From positions 132,322 through 196,321 of the forward strand of contig DJQA01000008.1 of assembly GCA_002437495.1 (NCBI GenBank): a DNA stretch of 64,000 nucleotides, given 5' to 3'. The position numbers and the translations under genes are program-made. Below are positions 34,701-43,381 of this stretch, one piece after another (position 1 is the stretch's first letter; each line of letters opens with the position of its first letter). Source of the stretch: Prevotellaceae bacterium UBA6398 (lineage in GTDB: Bacteria > Bacteroidota > Bacteroidia > Bacteroidales > Bacteroidaceae). The notes beneath the pieces are model-generated. The model was given only the letters and a program-made list of their open reading frames with translations. It was not told where the DNA came from and made no database searches.

Positions 34701-36308
34701 ATGGAACAAGAATTCGAACTCATCGCCAAGACTTTCCAGGGAATGGAAGAACTCTTGGCACAGGAGCTTTCCGAAGCAGGAGCGCAAAACATAAAGAAGG
34801 GAAGGCGCGTGGTTTACTTCACAGGAGACACCGCAATGATGTACCGCGCAAACTACACGCTGCGCACCGCCATACGCATACTCAAACCGCTGAAGCATTT
34901 CAGCGCCACAACGGCCGATGAGGTTTACAACACAGTAAGAAACTACGAATGGAAGAACATTCTCGACCTCAAAACAACTTTCGCCGTTGACGCGGTGGTT
35001 TACTCCGAAAATTTCAGCTACTCGAAGTTTGTGGCCTACAAGGTAAAGGATGCCATTGTTGACTATTTCCGCGAAAACTGCGGTCAGCGGCCCAACATCA
35101 GCGTTTCAAACCCCGACATACGCTTCCACATACATATATCCGATGACGACTGCACCCTTTCACTCGATTCCTCGGGCGAGAGCCTGCACAAGCGCGGATA
35201 CCGCAAAGCAAGCGTGGACGCGCCCATAAACGAAGTTCTCGCCGCAGGACTCATAAAGCTCACCGACTGGAGCGGGGAATGCGACTTCATAGATCCCATG
35301 TGCGGCTCGGGCACAATACCGATTGAAGCCGGACTTATAGCCAAAAACATTGCCCCGGGAAAATTCCGCAAAGAGTTTGCTTTCCAAAAATGGCCCGACT
35401 ACAGCGAAAGCCTATTCAACGAAATAAAGGAGGAATGCGAAGCGCAGGAAGTGGCGTTCGACCACAGAATATATGCCTACGACATAGACGCAAACGCCGT
35501 GGAGGCAACAAAAGAAAACGTAATCGCCGCACAGCTTGACGAGGACTTCATTGTTGAACGCCGCGACTTCCGCGATTTCAAGCAGCCCGCCGCAAAAGCC
35601 ATAATGGTTATAAACCCGCCATACGGCGTGAGAATAAAAAGCGATTCCGCACTGCCGCTGCTATACAAGGCCATAGGCGAAAGGCTGAAGCATCAATTTG
35701 TGGGCAACGAGGCATGGATTATATGCAACAACGAGGAACTTTTCCAAAACATAGGTCTTAAACCGAGCATAAAGATACCCCTGTTCAATGGCTCGCTCGA
35801 CTGCCAATTCCAGAAATACCAAATATTCGATGGCAAGCTCGACAAATTCCGCAGAGAGGGCAACGACATAAAAACCGACCGCGAACGCCGCGAAATGGCC
35901 GACCCACACAGGTTCAAGCTCCACCGCGACTTCAAAAAACGCTTAGGCGAGGACGAAGAGGAGGACTACGGCGACATACCGGACTATGTGGTTAGAAAGC
36001 ACCGCGAGTTTGAGGAGAACAACCGCCGCAAGGAACGCAGGCAACCGTATGGCGAACGCCGCGAAAGCCGTGGAGACGGCAGAGAACGCCGTCCGTTCCA
36101 GCGCGGAGACCGCAAAACTTACGGAGAAGGCGGCAAAAGGTTTGAACACAACGACAGCCGTGGCGGATTTTCGCGCAGCCGCGATGACCGCAAACCTTTC
36201 TACCGCGACCGCAAAGGGCCCGACCGCGACGGAGGGCGCGGAGAATTCCGCGGAAAACGCGATGGCGGGTTCCGAAAAGGAGGAGAAAGAAAAAAATTCA
36301 GGGACTGA
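34701..36308 (+). CDS. THUMP-domain rRNA guanine methyltransferase with Arg/Gly-rich tail
   Basis: A 535-residue protein. The N-terminal ferredoxin-like and THUMP region (about 1-160, FELIAKTFQGMEELLAQEL) is followed by a SAM-dependent methyltransferase fold: DPMCGSGTIPIEAGLIA (about 205-222, SAM motif) and the catalytic NPPYGVRI (about 299-306). It resembles the N-terminal half of RlmL, which makes m2G2445 in 23S rRNA; that is family knowledge. After about residue 425 comes a low-complexity tail of Arg, Gly, Asp and Phe (RRPFQRGDRKTYGEGGKRF, ending GERKKFRD), probably an RNA-binding extension. Confidence 0.9.
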   Translation: MEQEFELIAKTFQGMEELLAQELSEAGAQNIKKGRRVVYFTGDTAMMYRANYTLRTAIRILKPLKHFSATTADEVYNTVRNYEWKNILDLKTTFAVDAVVYSENFSYSKFVAYKVKDAIVDYFRENCGQRPNISVSNPDIRFHIHISDDDCTLSLDSSGESLHKRGYRKASVDAPINEVLAAGLIKLTDWSGECDFIDPMCGSGTIPIEAGLIAKNIAPGKFRKEFAFQKWPDYSESLFNEIKEECEAQEVAFDHRIYAYDIDANAVEATKENVIAAQLDEDFIVERRDFRDFKQPAAKAIMVINPPYGVRIKSDSALPLLYKAIGERLKHQFVGNEAWIICNNEELFQNIGLKPSIKIPLFNGSLDCQFQKYQIFDGKLDKFRREGNDIKTDRERREMADPHRFKLHRDFKKRLGEDEEEDYGDIPDYVVRKHREFEENNRRKERRQPYGERRESRGDGRERRPFQRGDRKTYGEGGKRFEHNDSRGGFSRSRDDRKPFYRDRKGPDRDGGRGEFRGKRDGGFRKGGERKKFRD

Positions 36309-36337
36309 AACAATTTCCAAGGATTAAAACTAAACAC

Positions 36338-38548
36338 ATGGCACTAAAAAAAATATTCCTGGCAATATCGCTAATTTGCCTTATAATAACTCCGGCAGCA
36401 ATGGCGCAAAAGAAATCGTTCACACTCGAAAACCTTCTTTGGGGAGGCGACTCGTATTGGAAATACCAGCCAAAAACCTTTTCGGCAACATGGTGGGGCG
36501 ACAAACTTGTAAGGCAGGGCGTGGACAACTGCAAACTGCTTACAGACGAAAAGGGAAGAAAAACAAAGGAGACCGTACTCTTCACACTCGAAAGAATAAA
36601 CGCCTGCAAGGGCATTGACCCTGCCGCAAAGCCACTGAGCCTGCAAAACGCAAAATTCCCCGATGGTAAAAAAACCGAAGTACTTATCGAGACGGCACGA
36701 AAGGTTTACCTGATAAACTGGAAAGCCAAAAAAGTCGTTGCAAGCCGGGAAATCCCAATGGGAGCAGGCAAACGCGACCTTAACCTTAAAAGCGGCAACG
36801 AGGCCTACGTAAGCAACCACAATTTGTACGTAATAACCCCTGATGGAAAGAAGCTGCAAATTTCCCACGATGGCTCACGTAACCTTGTTTACGGGCAAAG
36901 TGTGCACCGCGATGAGTTCGGAATACGCAAAGGCACGTTTTGGAGTCCCGCCGGCACAAAGCTCGCATTCTACAAAATGGACCAGAGCATGGTTACCGAC
37001 TATCCGCAGGTTAACATCGCTCCTCTTTGCGCCGACAACGACAAAGACAGCGCGGGGGTGTCGCGAATTGCAAAGATAGAGCCTGACAAATACCCCATGG
37101 CGGGAGAGACGAGCCACAAGGTGTATGTCGGAGTGTTTGACGTTGCCGGCGGCAAAACCGTTTACCTTAAAACCGCCGACCCCACCGACAGGTATTTCAC
37201 CAACATAAGTTGGTCGCCCGACGAGAAGACCATCTACATTTTAGAACTCAACCGCGACCAGAACCATATGCAGCTCATTTCGTACGATGCCACATCGGGC
37301 GAAAAAAAGGACATAATATTCGAGGAGCGCAACGACAAATACGTGGAACCGCAACACCCGCTCGTGTTCCTGCCGTGGAACAGCGGCAAGTTCCTCTTCC
37401 AAAGCCGCCGCGACGGATACAACCATCTCTACACCTACGACCTTGCCGGCAAAACCACAACACAGCTCACGAAAGGCAAGTTTGAGGTCATGGAATTTCT
37501 CGGCTTCAACATAGCGGCAAAAAGCGTTGTTTACACCTCGAACGAGGCAAATCCCATTCAGGAGAACGTTTACGCCGTGGACGAAACGCTGAAACGCACA
37601 GCCCTCGATGACGGCGAAGGCGTTCACAGTGGGGTTCTCTCACCATCGGGCAAATTTGTATTCGATCGCGGTGCTTCGCCAAGGCTTGCAAGATACATCT
37701 GCGTAACAAACACTTCCAATGCCGTGCGCACCGAACTTGAAACCCTCGAAAAGCACCCGTGGGAGGAGCAGTTCAACATGCCGCAGATTTCAAGCGGAAC
37801 AATAAAAGCTGCCGATGGCACCACAGACCTATACTACCGTCTGGTGAAACCCGTGAATTTCGACCCGACAAAAAAATACCCCGCCGTGGTTTACGTTTAC
37901 GGCGGTCCGCACGCGCACAATATTTATGGCAATCATTTCTACGGTCTTCGCGGTTGGGAGGCTTACATGGCGCAAAAAGGCTACGTAATATTCGTGCTCG
38001 ACAACAGGGGCTCGGAAAACAGGGGCTTCGAGTTTGAGAGCGTAACATTCCGCCATCTTGGCGATGAAGAGATGAAAGACCAGATGAAAGGCGTTGAGTT
38101 CCTGAAATCGCTGCCCTACGTTGACGGCGACAAGCTCGGAGTTCACGGCTGGAGCTACGGCGGTTTCATGACAACCAACCTAATGTGCACCTACCCCGAT
38201 GTGTTCAAGGTGGGAGTTGCCGGCGGACCTGTAATCGACTGGAAGTATTACGAGGTGATGTATGGCGAACGCTATATGGACACCCCGCAAGCAAACCCCG
38301 AGGGATACAAAAACTGTAGTCTGCTGCTTAAAGCTAAAAACCTCAAAGGTCGTCTGCAAATAATCAATGGCTACAACGACCCCACCTGCGTGCCGCAGCA
38401 CAGCTTCGCTTTCCTGCGTGCTTGCGAGGATGCCGGAGTTCAGCCCGACTACTTCACATATCCCAACCAGGGACACAACATGATGGGCAGGGATATGATA
38501 CATCTTCACGAGCGCATAACTCGATATTTCACCGATTTCCTGAAATAA
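36338..38548 (+). CDS. S9 family dipeptidyl peptidase IV
   Basis: A 736-residue exported serine peptidase with a signal peptide ending near AMAQKK, an N-terminal beta-propeller (WSPDEKTIYILELNRDQ among its blades) and an alpha/beta-hydrolase domain. The catalytic triad is visible: Ser606 in GWSYGGF, Asp681 in NGYNDPT and His713 in NQGHNMMG. DNRGSENRGFEFE is the usual DPP4 loop. It releases X-Pro or X-Ala dipeptides in the periplasm, as in Porphyromonas DPP4, and supports peptide-based nutrition. It follows the methyltransferase gene by 29 bp. Confidence 0.95.
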   Translation: MALKKIFLAISLICLIITPAAMAQKKSFTLENLLWGGDSYWKYQPKTFSATWWGDKLVRQGVDNCKLLTDEKGRKTKETVLFTLERINACKGIDPAAKPLSLQNAKFPDGKKTEVLIETARKVYLINWKAKKVVASREIPMGAGKRDLNLKSGNEAYVSNHNLYVITPDGKKLQISHDGSRNLVYGQSVHRDEFGIRKGTFWSPAGTKLAFYKMDQSMVTDYPQVNIAPLCADNDKDSAGVSRIAKIEPDKYPMAGETSHKVYVGVFDVAGGKTVYLKTADPTDRYFTNISWSPDEKTIYILELNRDQNHMQLISYDATSGEKKDIIFEERNDKYVEPQHPLVFLPWNSGKFLFQSRRDGYNHLYTYDLAGKTTTQLTKGKFEVMEFLGFNIAAKSVVYTSNEANPIQENVYAVDETLKRTALDDGEGVHSGVLSPSGKFVFDRGASPRLARYICVTNTSNAVRTELETLEKHPWEEQFNMPQISSGTIKAADGTTDLYYRLVKPVNFDPTKKYPAVVYVYGGPHAHNIYGNHFYGLRGWEAYMAQKGYVIFVLDNRGSENRGFEFESVTFRHLGDEEMKDQMKGVEFLKSLPYVDGDKLGVHGWSYGGFMTTNLMCTYPDVFKVGVAGGPVIDWKYYEVMYGERYMDTPQANPEGYKNCSLLLKAKNLKGRLQIINGYNDPTCVPQHSFAFLRACEDAGVQPDYFTYPNQGHNMMGRDMIHLHERITRYFTDFLK

Positions 38549-38563
38549 CAAGCCATTCACATA

Positions 38564-38608
38564 AACGCCGCGCCGGAAACCAACCACATTTTCCGGCGCG
38601 GGCGTTTT
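38564..38608 (+). terminator. Intrinsic terminator after the DPP4 gene
   Basis: AACGCCGCGCCGGAAA pairs with TTTCCGGCGCGGGCGTT, one base bulged, then TTTTAAG. The MATE gene starts 14 bp further on and must use a start inside or beyond this hairpin, or read-through. Confidence 0.8.
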
Positions 38609-38621
38609 AAGACAACCCGCC

Positions 38622-39965
38622 ATGACCATAAAGGGCGACACCAACTTTTCAGACAAGGCTCTGCTGCTGCTTTTCCTCCCCATTGCGGGCGAATTGGCAC
38701 TGCGCTACACCGTAGGCATTTTCGACTCCATGATGGTTTCGAGTGTAGGCGAGGCCGCCGTGTCGGGCGTGTCGCTCATGGATTTCGTGATTTCCTTTTT
38801 CAACAGTCTGCTCACGGCGTTGGCGGTGGGCGGCGGCGTGGTTGTGGGGCAGCATTTGGGCAACTCGCAGCACAAGGAGAGTTCGGGCGCGGCAATGCAG
38901 ACAATGCTGCTGCTCGCCGCCTCCGGGCTGGCACTATGCGCCATCGCCCTCGCCCTGCAACCGCTGATAGTCAACAGCCTCTTCGGCAACCTCGCCCCCG
39001 ATGTGCGCCACCATGCCTCGGTGTACTTTCGCATAACAGCCTTCTCGCTCCCCTTTCTCGGCATATACAGTGCTGCCTCAGCCGTGTTCCGCGCCCACGG
39101 CAACACAGCCCTGCCGCTGCGCATAATGATTGCCACCAACCTGCTCAACGTGGCGGGAAACGCATTCACCATATACATAATGAACATGGAGACACAGGGA
39201 GTGGCAATCTCAACCCTTGGGGCGCGTGTGTTCTCTGCCGCCCTGATAACCGCAATGCTGTTTAGCCAAACGCCGCGCCGGGAATTTCGTACCCTGCTGC
39301 GCCCCAACATCCCCGCCGCCCGAAGAATAATACGTTTGGGCATACCCTACAGCTTTGAAAACGGCATGTTCTATCTCGGCAGAGTGTTGGTGCTGATAAT
39401 GGTTGCGTCGTTCGGAACGGCATCCATAGCCGCAAACGCCGTGGCGCAGGCGATAGTCCTCTTCCAAGTGCTCCCGGGAATGGCGGCCGCTACAGGAATA
39501 ACAGTCGTAGTGTCGCGCTGCGTGGGGGCAGGGGACTTCAAAAAAGCCGAACACTACAACAACAGAATTGCCGGCGGCATATACCTCTCCCATCTTGCAA
39601 GCTGCCTTATTGTAATTGCACTCCTCCCACTCATAATGCACCTATACAGCCTCTCGCCCGAAGCCACGCGCCTCACGGAGCGCATCGTGATGCTCCACGC
39701 CGTTTTCACGGTGGCAGTGTGGCCCGCAAGCTACGCCCTGCCCTCCACATTCCGCGCCGCCGGAGACACACGTTTCCCAATGATGGTTAGCGTTAGTTGC
39801 ATGCTGCTGTGCCGCGTGGGCTTCTCCTACATACTGGGCGTATGCCTTGGAATGGGCGTTGTGGGAATTTGGCTCGGAATGTTCGGAGACTGGGTTGTAA
39901 AAGGCGCAATATTCCTCACGCGCTACCGCAGCCGCAAATGGCAAAACTTCCGCCTCGTAAACTAA
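38622..39965 (+). CDS. MATE-family efflux transporter
   Basis: A 447-residue inner-membrane exporter with twelve predicted helices in two similar halves (first half starts LLLFLPIAGELALRYTVGIFDSMM, second half LGIPYSFENGMFYLGRVLVL). FRAHGNTALPL and FRAAGDTRFPMM are the paired loops typical of MATE proteins. It probably extrudes drugs or metabolites with sodium or protons. The start lies only 14 bp after the terminator of the preceding gene. Array 8 follows the stop by about 20 bp. Confidence 0.92.
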   Translation: MTIKGDTNFSDKALLLLFLPIAGELALRYTVGIFDSMMVSSVGEAAVSGVSLMDFVISFFNSLLTALAVGGGVVVGQHLGNSQHKESSGAAMQTMLLLAASGLALCAIALALQPLIVNSLFGNLAPDVRHHASVYFRITAFSLPFLGIYSAASAVFRAHGNTALPLRIMIATNLLNVAGNAFTIYIMNMETQGVAISTLGARVFSAALITAMLFSQTPRREFRTLLRPNIPAARRIIRLGIPYSFENGMFYLGRVLVLIMVASFGTASIAANAVAQAIVLFQVLPGMAAATGITVVVSRCVGAGDFKKAEHYNNRIAGGIYLSHLASCLIVIALLPLIMHLYSLSPEATRLTERIVMLHAVFTVAVWPASYALPSTFRAAGDTRFPMMVSVSCMLLCRVGFSYILGVCLGMGVVGIWLGMFGDWVVKGAIFLTRYRSRKWQNFRLVN

Positions 39966-39987
39966 CCCCGCAATTTCTTCAGGGAAA

Positions 39988-40069
39988 ACTACATGGGACA
40001 TAAGAAAAACTACATCGGACATAGGAAAAATTATGTCTGATGTAATTCAAATTACATCAGACCTTTTTT
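39988..40069 (+). repeat. 4 x 21-bp palindromic array 8 with terminal T-run
   Basis: Units start at 39988, 40009, 40030 and 40051. Cores are TACATGGGACATA, TACATCGGACATA, TATGTCTGATGTA and TACATCAGACC. Units 3 and 4 give a perfect 13-bp hairpin (GTCTGATGTAATT / AATTACATCAGAC) plus CTTTTTT. Here the orientation suits termination of the upstream MATE gene. No REP module is attached. AT-rich sequence follows to 40332. Confidence 0.87.
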
Positions 40070-40172
40070 GGGCGGTTTCAAGGCCTTGTTTTCCGGAAAA
40101 CTAAAAAGATTGACAGAATTGGGAAAATGGCGCAGACAGTCAGCGCGTTATTTGGAAGTGTCTTGAAATTTT

Positions 40173-40225
40173 ATCACTTATAAGTGACAAAATTGAATTT
40201 TTTTCGATTTTATCATTTATAGGTG
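40173..40225. promoter_or_regulatory. Twin palindromic operator-like sites
   Basis: TCACTTATAAGTGA (40173-40186) is a perfect palindrome. TCATTTATAGGTGA (40212-40225) is a near copy with its centre 39 bp away, and both are preceded by TTTTA. Such pairs are typical binding sites of HTH (HipB/HigA-like) repressors of toxin-antitoxin genes in Bacteroidota, but no such gene lies nearby. They sit about 110-160 bp upstream of the small orphan gene. Confidence 0.5.
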
Positions 40226-40332
40226 ATGAATTTGCGCTAATTTTACATTGTGAGTGCAGAAATATTAAATAGATGTTTTTACTGTCTGCGAAAAAACTAA
40301 AGAAATTTCTGCGACAAAAATTCTTATGAAGC

Positions 40333-40758
40333 ATGGATGCGTTCAAAATAGAGCTGTTTGAAAAGGAAACGGGGAAAGCTTTTCCCGATTTTCGCACTCT
40401 TGACAAGGAGGAGTGCGCGGTGCTGTGCCGCCGGTTTTGTGGCAAGATGCAAATACCCAAGCTGAAAATGCCGGCTGTTGGTTATCTGGAGCGCAAAGGC
40501 GCTTTCGTGGAAAATTTCAACGCGCTTCAGGACGGCTTTAACGTTTCAGAACTTTTTGCTTGTTTGAAAGTAACGGCAGATATTATATATGTGTGCTGGG
40601 ACAATTTTGAAACGATAGACATAATGAGCTTGCAGGATTTTTCGCGGCATTTTGACGACATTTGGTTTCCCGCCGCCGATAATATAATTGTGTTCCCGCA
40701 GGAAATGTCTTTCGTGTTACTGGTCAGGCATGACGGCGCAGTGTATTTTTACAGGTAG
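40333..40758 (+). CDS. Small acidic protein of unknown function
   Basis: A 141-residue soluble protein without signal peptide or membrane helix. I do not recognise the family. The C-terminal half (IYVCWDNFETIDIMSLQDF, HFDDIWFPAADNIIVF, FVLLVRHDGAVYFYR) has the compact acidic/aromatic pattern often seen in immunity-type proteins, but that is only an impression. The flanks are AT-rich and behind a twin palindrome, unlike the neighbouring housekeeping genes, suggesting a small accessory insertion. GH18 follows 50 bp later and could be co-transcribed. Confidence 0.6.
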   Translation: MDAFKIELFEKETGKAFPDFRTLDKEECAVLCRRFCGKMQIPKLKMPAVGYLERKGAFVENFNALQDGFNVSELFACLKVTADIIYVCWDNFETIDIMSLQDFSRHFDDIWFPAADNIIVFPQEMSFVLLVRHDGAVYFYR

Positions 40759-40808
40759 TGGGGATGCCGGCTTCACGGTGAATAGTAAGAAAAACAAGAT
40801 TTGAGAAT

Positions 40809-41822
40809 ATGAATGACAAGTTGCGTTGTTTTTGTTCAATAGTGCTGTCTTTGCTTTTGGGGGCGGGTGTTTGCTTTGCAAAGGGCAGGAGATATGTTGT
40901 CGTGGCGTATGTAACTTCGTGGACAAGCGTTATGCCCGACCCTGCGCTGATGACGCATATAAACTATGCCTTTGGCAAGGTGAACGGAACTTTTGACGGC
41001 GTGAACGTTGACAATCCCGCACGTTTGAGGAGGATTTCGGAGTTGAAGCGGGCAAATCCCAAACTAAAGGTGCTGCTGTCGGTCGGCGGCTGGGGCGCGG
41101 GGAATTTCAGCGAGATGGCGGCGGACGAGGTTTGCAGGAGAAACTTTGCCAAGGACTGCAGACGGCTTGTGGAGGAGTACGGACTTGACGGCATAGACAT
41201 AGACTGGGAGTACCCCACACAGAAAAGTGCGGGCATATCGTGCTCGCCCGACGACACCGAAAATTTCACCCTGCTTATGCGCGAACTGAGAAAGGCGTTG
41301 GGGAAAAGGCGGCTCGTTACCTGTGCAACAATAGCGAGCGGGGAATATGTGGATTTCAAGAACTGTATAAAATATCTTGACTTCGTTAATGTGATGTCTT
41401 ACGACATGGCCTCCCCGCCCAAGCACCATTCGGCGTTATACCATTCCGCCATCTCGGGCTGGATGACCACGGCTCAGGCGGTGCGGAGTCATTTGGAAAA
41501 AGGTGTGCCGTCGAACAAACTTGTTGTGGGGATGCCTTTTTACGGCAGGGGTGCCAAGCCATATCAGGCTTATGTCAGGAATCCACGTGCATTGCCGGGT
41601 GTTACGGAAAAATGGAGCGCGGAGTCGCAAGTGCCTTATATGGAGGATGACGGAGGAAACATGGTGCTGGGCTTTGAGAACCCCAAATCCATTGCCGCCA
41701 AATGCCATTATATAATAGAAAACAAATTGCGCGGAGGAATGTATTGGGAGTATGCCGATGACAATGAGGAGGGCGGCTTGCGCAGCGCGGTGGCGGAATG
41801 TCTTATGAAAAAGACAAAATGA
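40809..41822 (+). CDS. Glycoside hydrolase family 18 (chitinase-like)
   Basis: A 337-residue exported TIM-barrel enzyme with a signal peptide ending near VCFAKG. The GH18 active site is DGIDIDWEYP with catalytic Glu134. LKVLLSVGGWGAGNFSEMA is the second conserved strand, and VMSYDMASP and VVGMPFYGRGAKPY supply the other subsite residues. It cleaves beta-1,4-N-acetylglucosamine links in chitin, chito-oligosaccharides, peptidoglycan or N-glycans; which one is not readable. There is no carbohydrate-binding module and no T9SS tail, so it may be periplasmic or surface-released. Confidence 0.92.
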   Translation: MNDKLRCFCSIVLSLLLGAGVCFAKGRRYVVVAYVTSWTSVMPDPALMTHINYAFGKVNGTFDGVNVDNPARLRRISELKRANPKLKVLLSVGGWGAGNFSEMAADEVCRRNFAKDCRRLVEEYGLDGIDIDWEYPTQKSAGISCSPDDTENFTLLMRELRKALGKRRLVTCATIASGEYVDFKNCIKYLDFVNVMSYDMASPPKHHSALYHSAISGWMTTAQAVRSHLEKGVPSNKLVVGMPFYGRGAKPYQAYVRNPRALPGVTEKWSAESQVPYMEDDGGNMVLGFENPKSIAAKCHYIIENKLRGGMYWEYADDNEEGGLRSAVAECLMKKTK

Positions 41823-41834
41823 CAAGCAGCGTAC

Positions 41835-42095
41835 AGGGCGTATGCGGTGCGCCGCATGATTGCGCAAATAACAAATAATCAGTGATTTATATCGCTGTAG
41901 GGGTGTATTGCATACGCCCTGAATTGCGCGGATTGCAATGTTGCGGCGGCTGGTTGCGGCGCGGTTCATTCGGTGGCGCACCGGGCGTATGCCATACGCC
42001 CCTACATATATTCTACAAGCAATTAACCAAACAGTTAATTCCATGTGCAATTATTGCAAAACCATAACCGCCTGTACTTTTCAAACACGTCGGAA
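41835..42095 (+). repeat. REP-like left module of composite repeat, copy 9
   Basis: A partial first hairpin (GGGCGTATG at 41837) is followed by the forward hairpin GTAGGGGTGTATTGCATACG (41897-41919), GAATTGCGCGGATT, TTCATTCGGTGGCG and the reverse hairpin GGGCGTATGCCATACGCCCC (41983-42002) with CTAC. The junction to the array differs here by a short insertion. The module begins about 12 bp after the GH18 stop. Confidence 0.78.
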
Positions 42096-42177
42096 ACTAC
42101 ATGGGACATAAGAAAAACTACATAGAACGTAGAAAAAATTACATCAGACATAATTCAAACTACATCAGTCCTTTTTT
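42096..42177 (+). repeat. 4 x 21-bp palindromic array 9 with terminal T-run
   Basis: Units start at 42096, 42117, 42138 and 42159. Cores are TACATGGGACATA, TACATAGAACGTA, TACATCAGACATA (turned relative to arrays 2, 5, 8 and 11) and TACATCAGTCC, then a T-run. The tail CTGAAAAACAAAACGTTA follows. The remaining leader to 42421 has a small hairpin (TTGCCGC/GCGGCAA, 42274-42294) ahead of the por operon and no gene. Confidence 0.85.
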
Positions 42178-42421
42178 CCGCATTTTCAAGCCTCTGAAAA
42201 ACAAAACGTTATTGCAGAAACTTTTTATGTCGGCATAGCCTTGATGCTCAGCGCCTTACGTTTTTTACTATGGTTGCCGCTTCTTTGGCGGCAAACCGGG
42301 CGGATATGCCGTGGGGAATGCGGAAAAAAACTGCCTTTTTCCGGTTTCTTGTCCCTGACCGGCGTTTTTATTCGCCACGCCATACAATAACAGGCAATAT
42401 TATCAGTTATAAAAATGAGTT

Positions 42422-43360
42422 ATGCGCAAAAGTCTGCTCATATTATTTACGCTCTTTGCGGCGTGCTGCGCCGTGAGGGGGCAGTATGACCCGGAATACA
42501 CCCATTTCTGGATGATGGAAACGTCGTTCAACCCCGCTGCGGCGGGAAACGAGGACGCGCTCAACATTACCGGGGCATACTCCATGCAGATGACCGGCTT
42601 CCACAACGCACCCAAAACAATGTTCGCCTCGGCCGACATGCCGTTCATCATACTGAAAAAGCGCAACGGCGTGGGGCTTTTGTTCCAAAACGACGAGCTC
42701 GGACTTTTCTCGCACAAAAAATTCTCGGTGCAATATGCGTTCCACATCGAAAAGCTTTTCGGCGGGCGGCTGAGCATCGGCGCACAGGCCGACCTGCTCG
42801 CCGAGGAGTTTGACGGCACGAAGGCCGATGTGGAGACATCGAACGACCCCGCTATACCCACAACGAAGGTTACGGGCTCGAAGGTTGACATGAGCGCGGG
42901 ACTTTTCTACCGCCACAAGAATTGGTATGCTGGGGCGTCGATGGCGCACATACTGTCGCCCACGGTGATGCTGGGCGAGACCAACGAGCTGAAAATCGAC
43001 CCCACCTATTATTTCACCGCCGGATACAATATCAAACTGCGAAATCCGTTAATTACAATACACCCCGCAGCACTGTGCATGTATGACGGGGGTGACTTCA
43101 GGGCGAACATAAGCGGACGCGTGGAACTGCACGACGACAAGAAAAAGCTCTTTGCGGGAGCGACCTACAGTCCGCAGCACTCTGCCGCCGCGTTCATCGG
43201 AGGGCTTTTCCACGGAATAACCGTAAGCTACTCCTACGAGGCATACACCTCGATGCCCGACCTTAAAAGCGGTGCGCACGAGATAGTGCTGCAATACCGC
43301 CTTGACATGAACTTGTATAAAAAAGGGCGCAACCGCCACAAAAGCGTGCGCTATCTGTAA
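42422..43360 (+). CDS. porP: PorP/SprF family type IX secretion outer membrane protein
   Basis: A 312-residue outer membrane beta-barrel of the PorP/SprF family. The signal peptide ends near AVRGQYDPEYTHF, followed by the family start MMETSFNPAAAGNEDALNIT and alternating amphipathic strands to the end (SYSYEAYTSMP, HEIVLQYRLDMN). It helps anchor or assemble the type IX machinery. It is first in a five-gene operon in the Porphyromonas order porP-K-L-M-N, with 21 bp to porK. Confidence 0.93.
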   Translation: MRKSLLILFTLFAACCAVRGQYDPEYTHFWMMETSFNPAAAGNEDALNITGAYSMQMTGFHNAPKTMFASADMPFIILKKRNGVGLLFQNDELGLFSHKKFSVQYAFHIEKLFGGRLSIGAQADLLAEEFDGTKADVETSNDPAIPTTKVTGSKVDMSAGLFYRHKNWYAGASMAHILSPTVMLGETNELKIDPTYYFTAGYNIKLRNPLITIHPAALCMYDGGDFRANISGRVELHDDKKKLFAGATYSPQHSAAAFIGGLFHGITVSYSYEAYTSMPDLKSGAHEIVLQYRLDMNLYKKGRNRHKSVRYL

Positions 43361-43381
43361 ACATAGAAACAACATCAAAAC

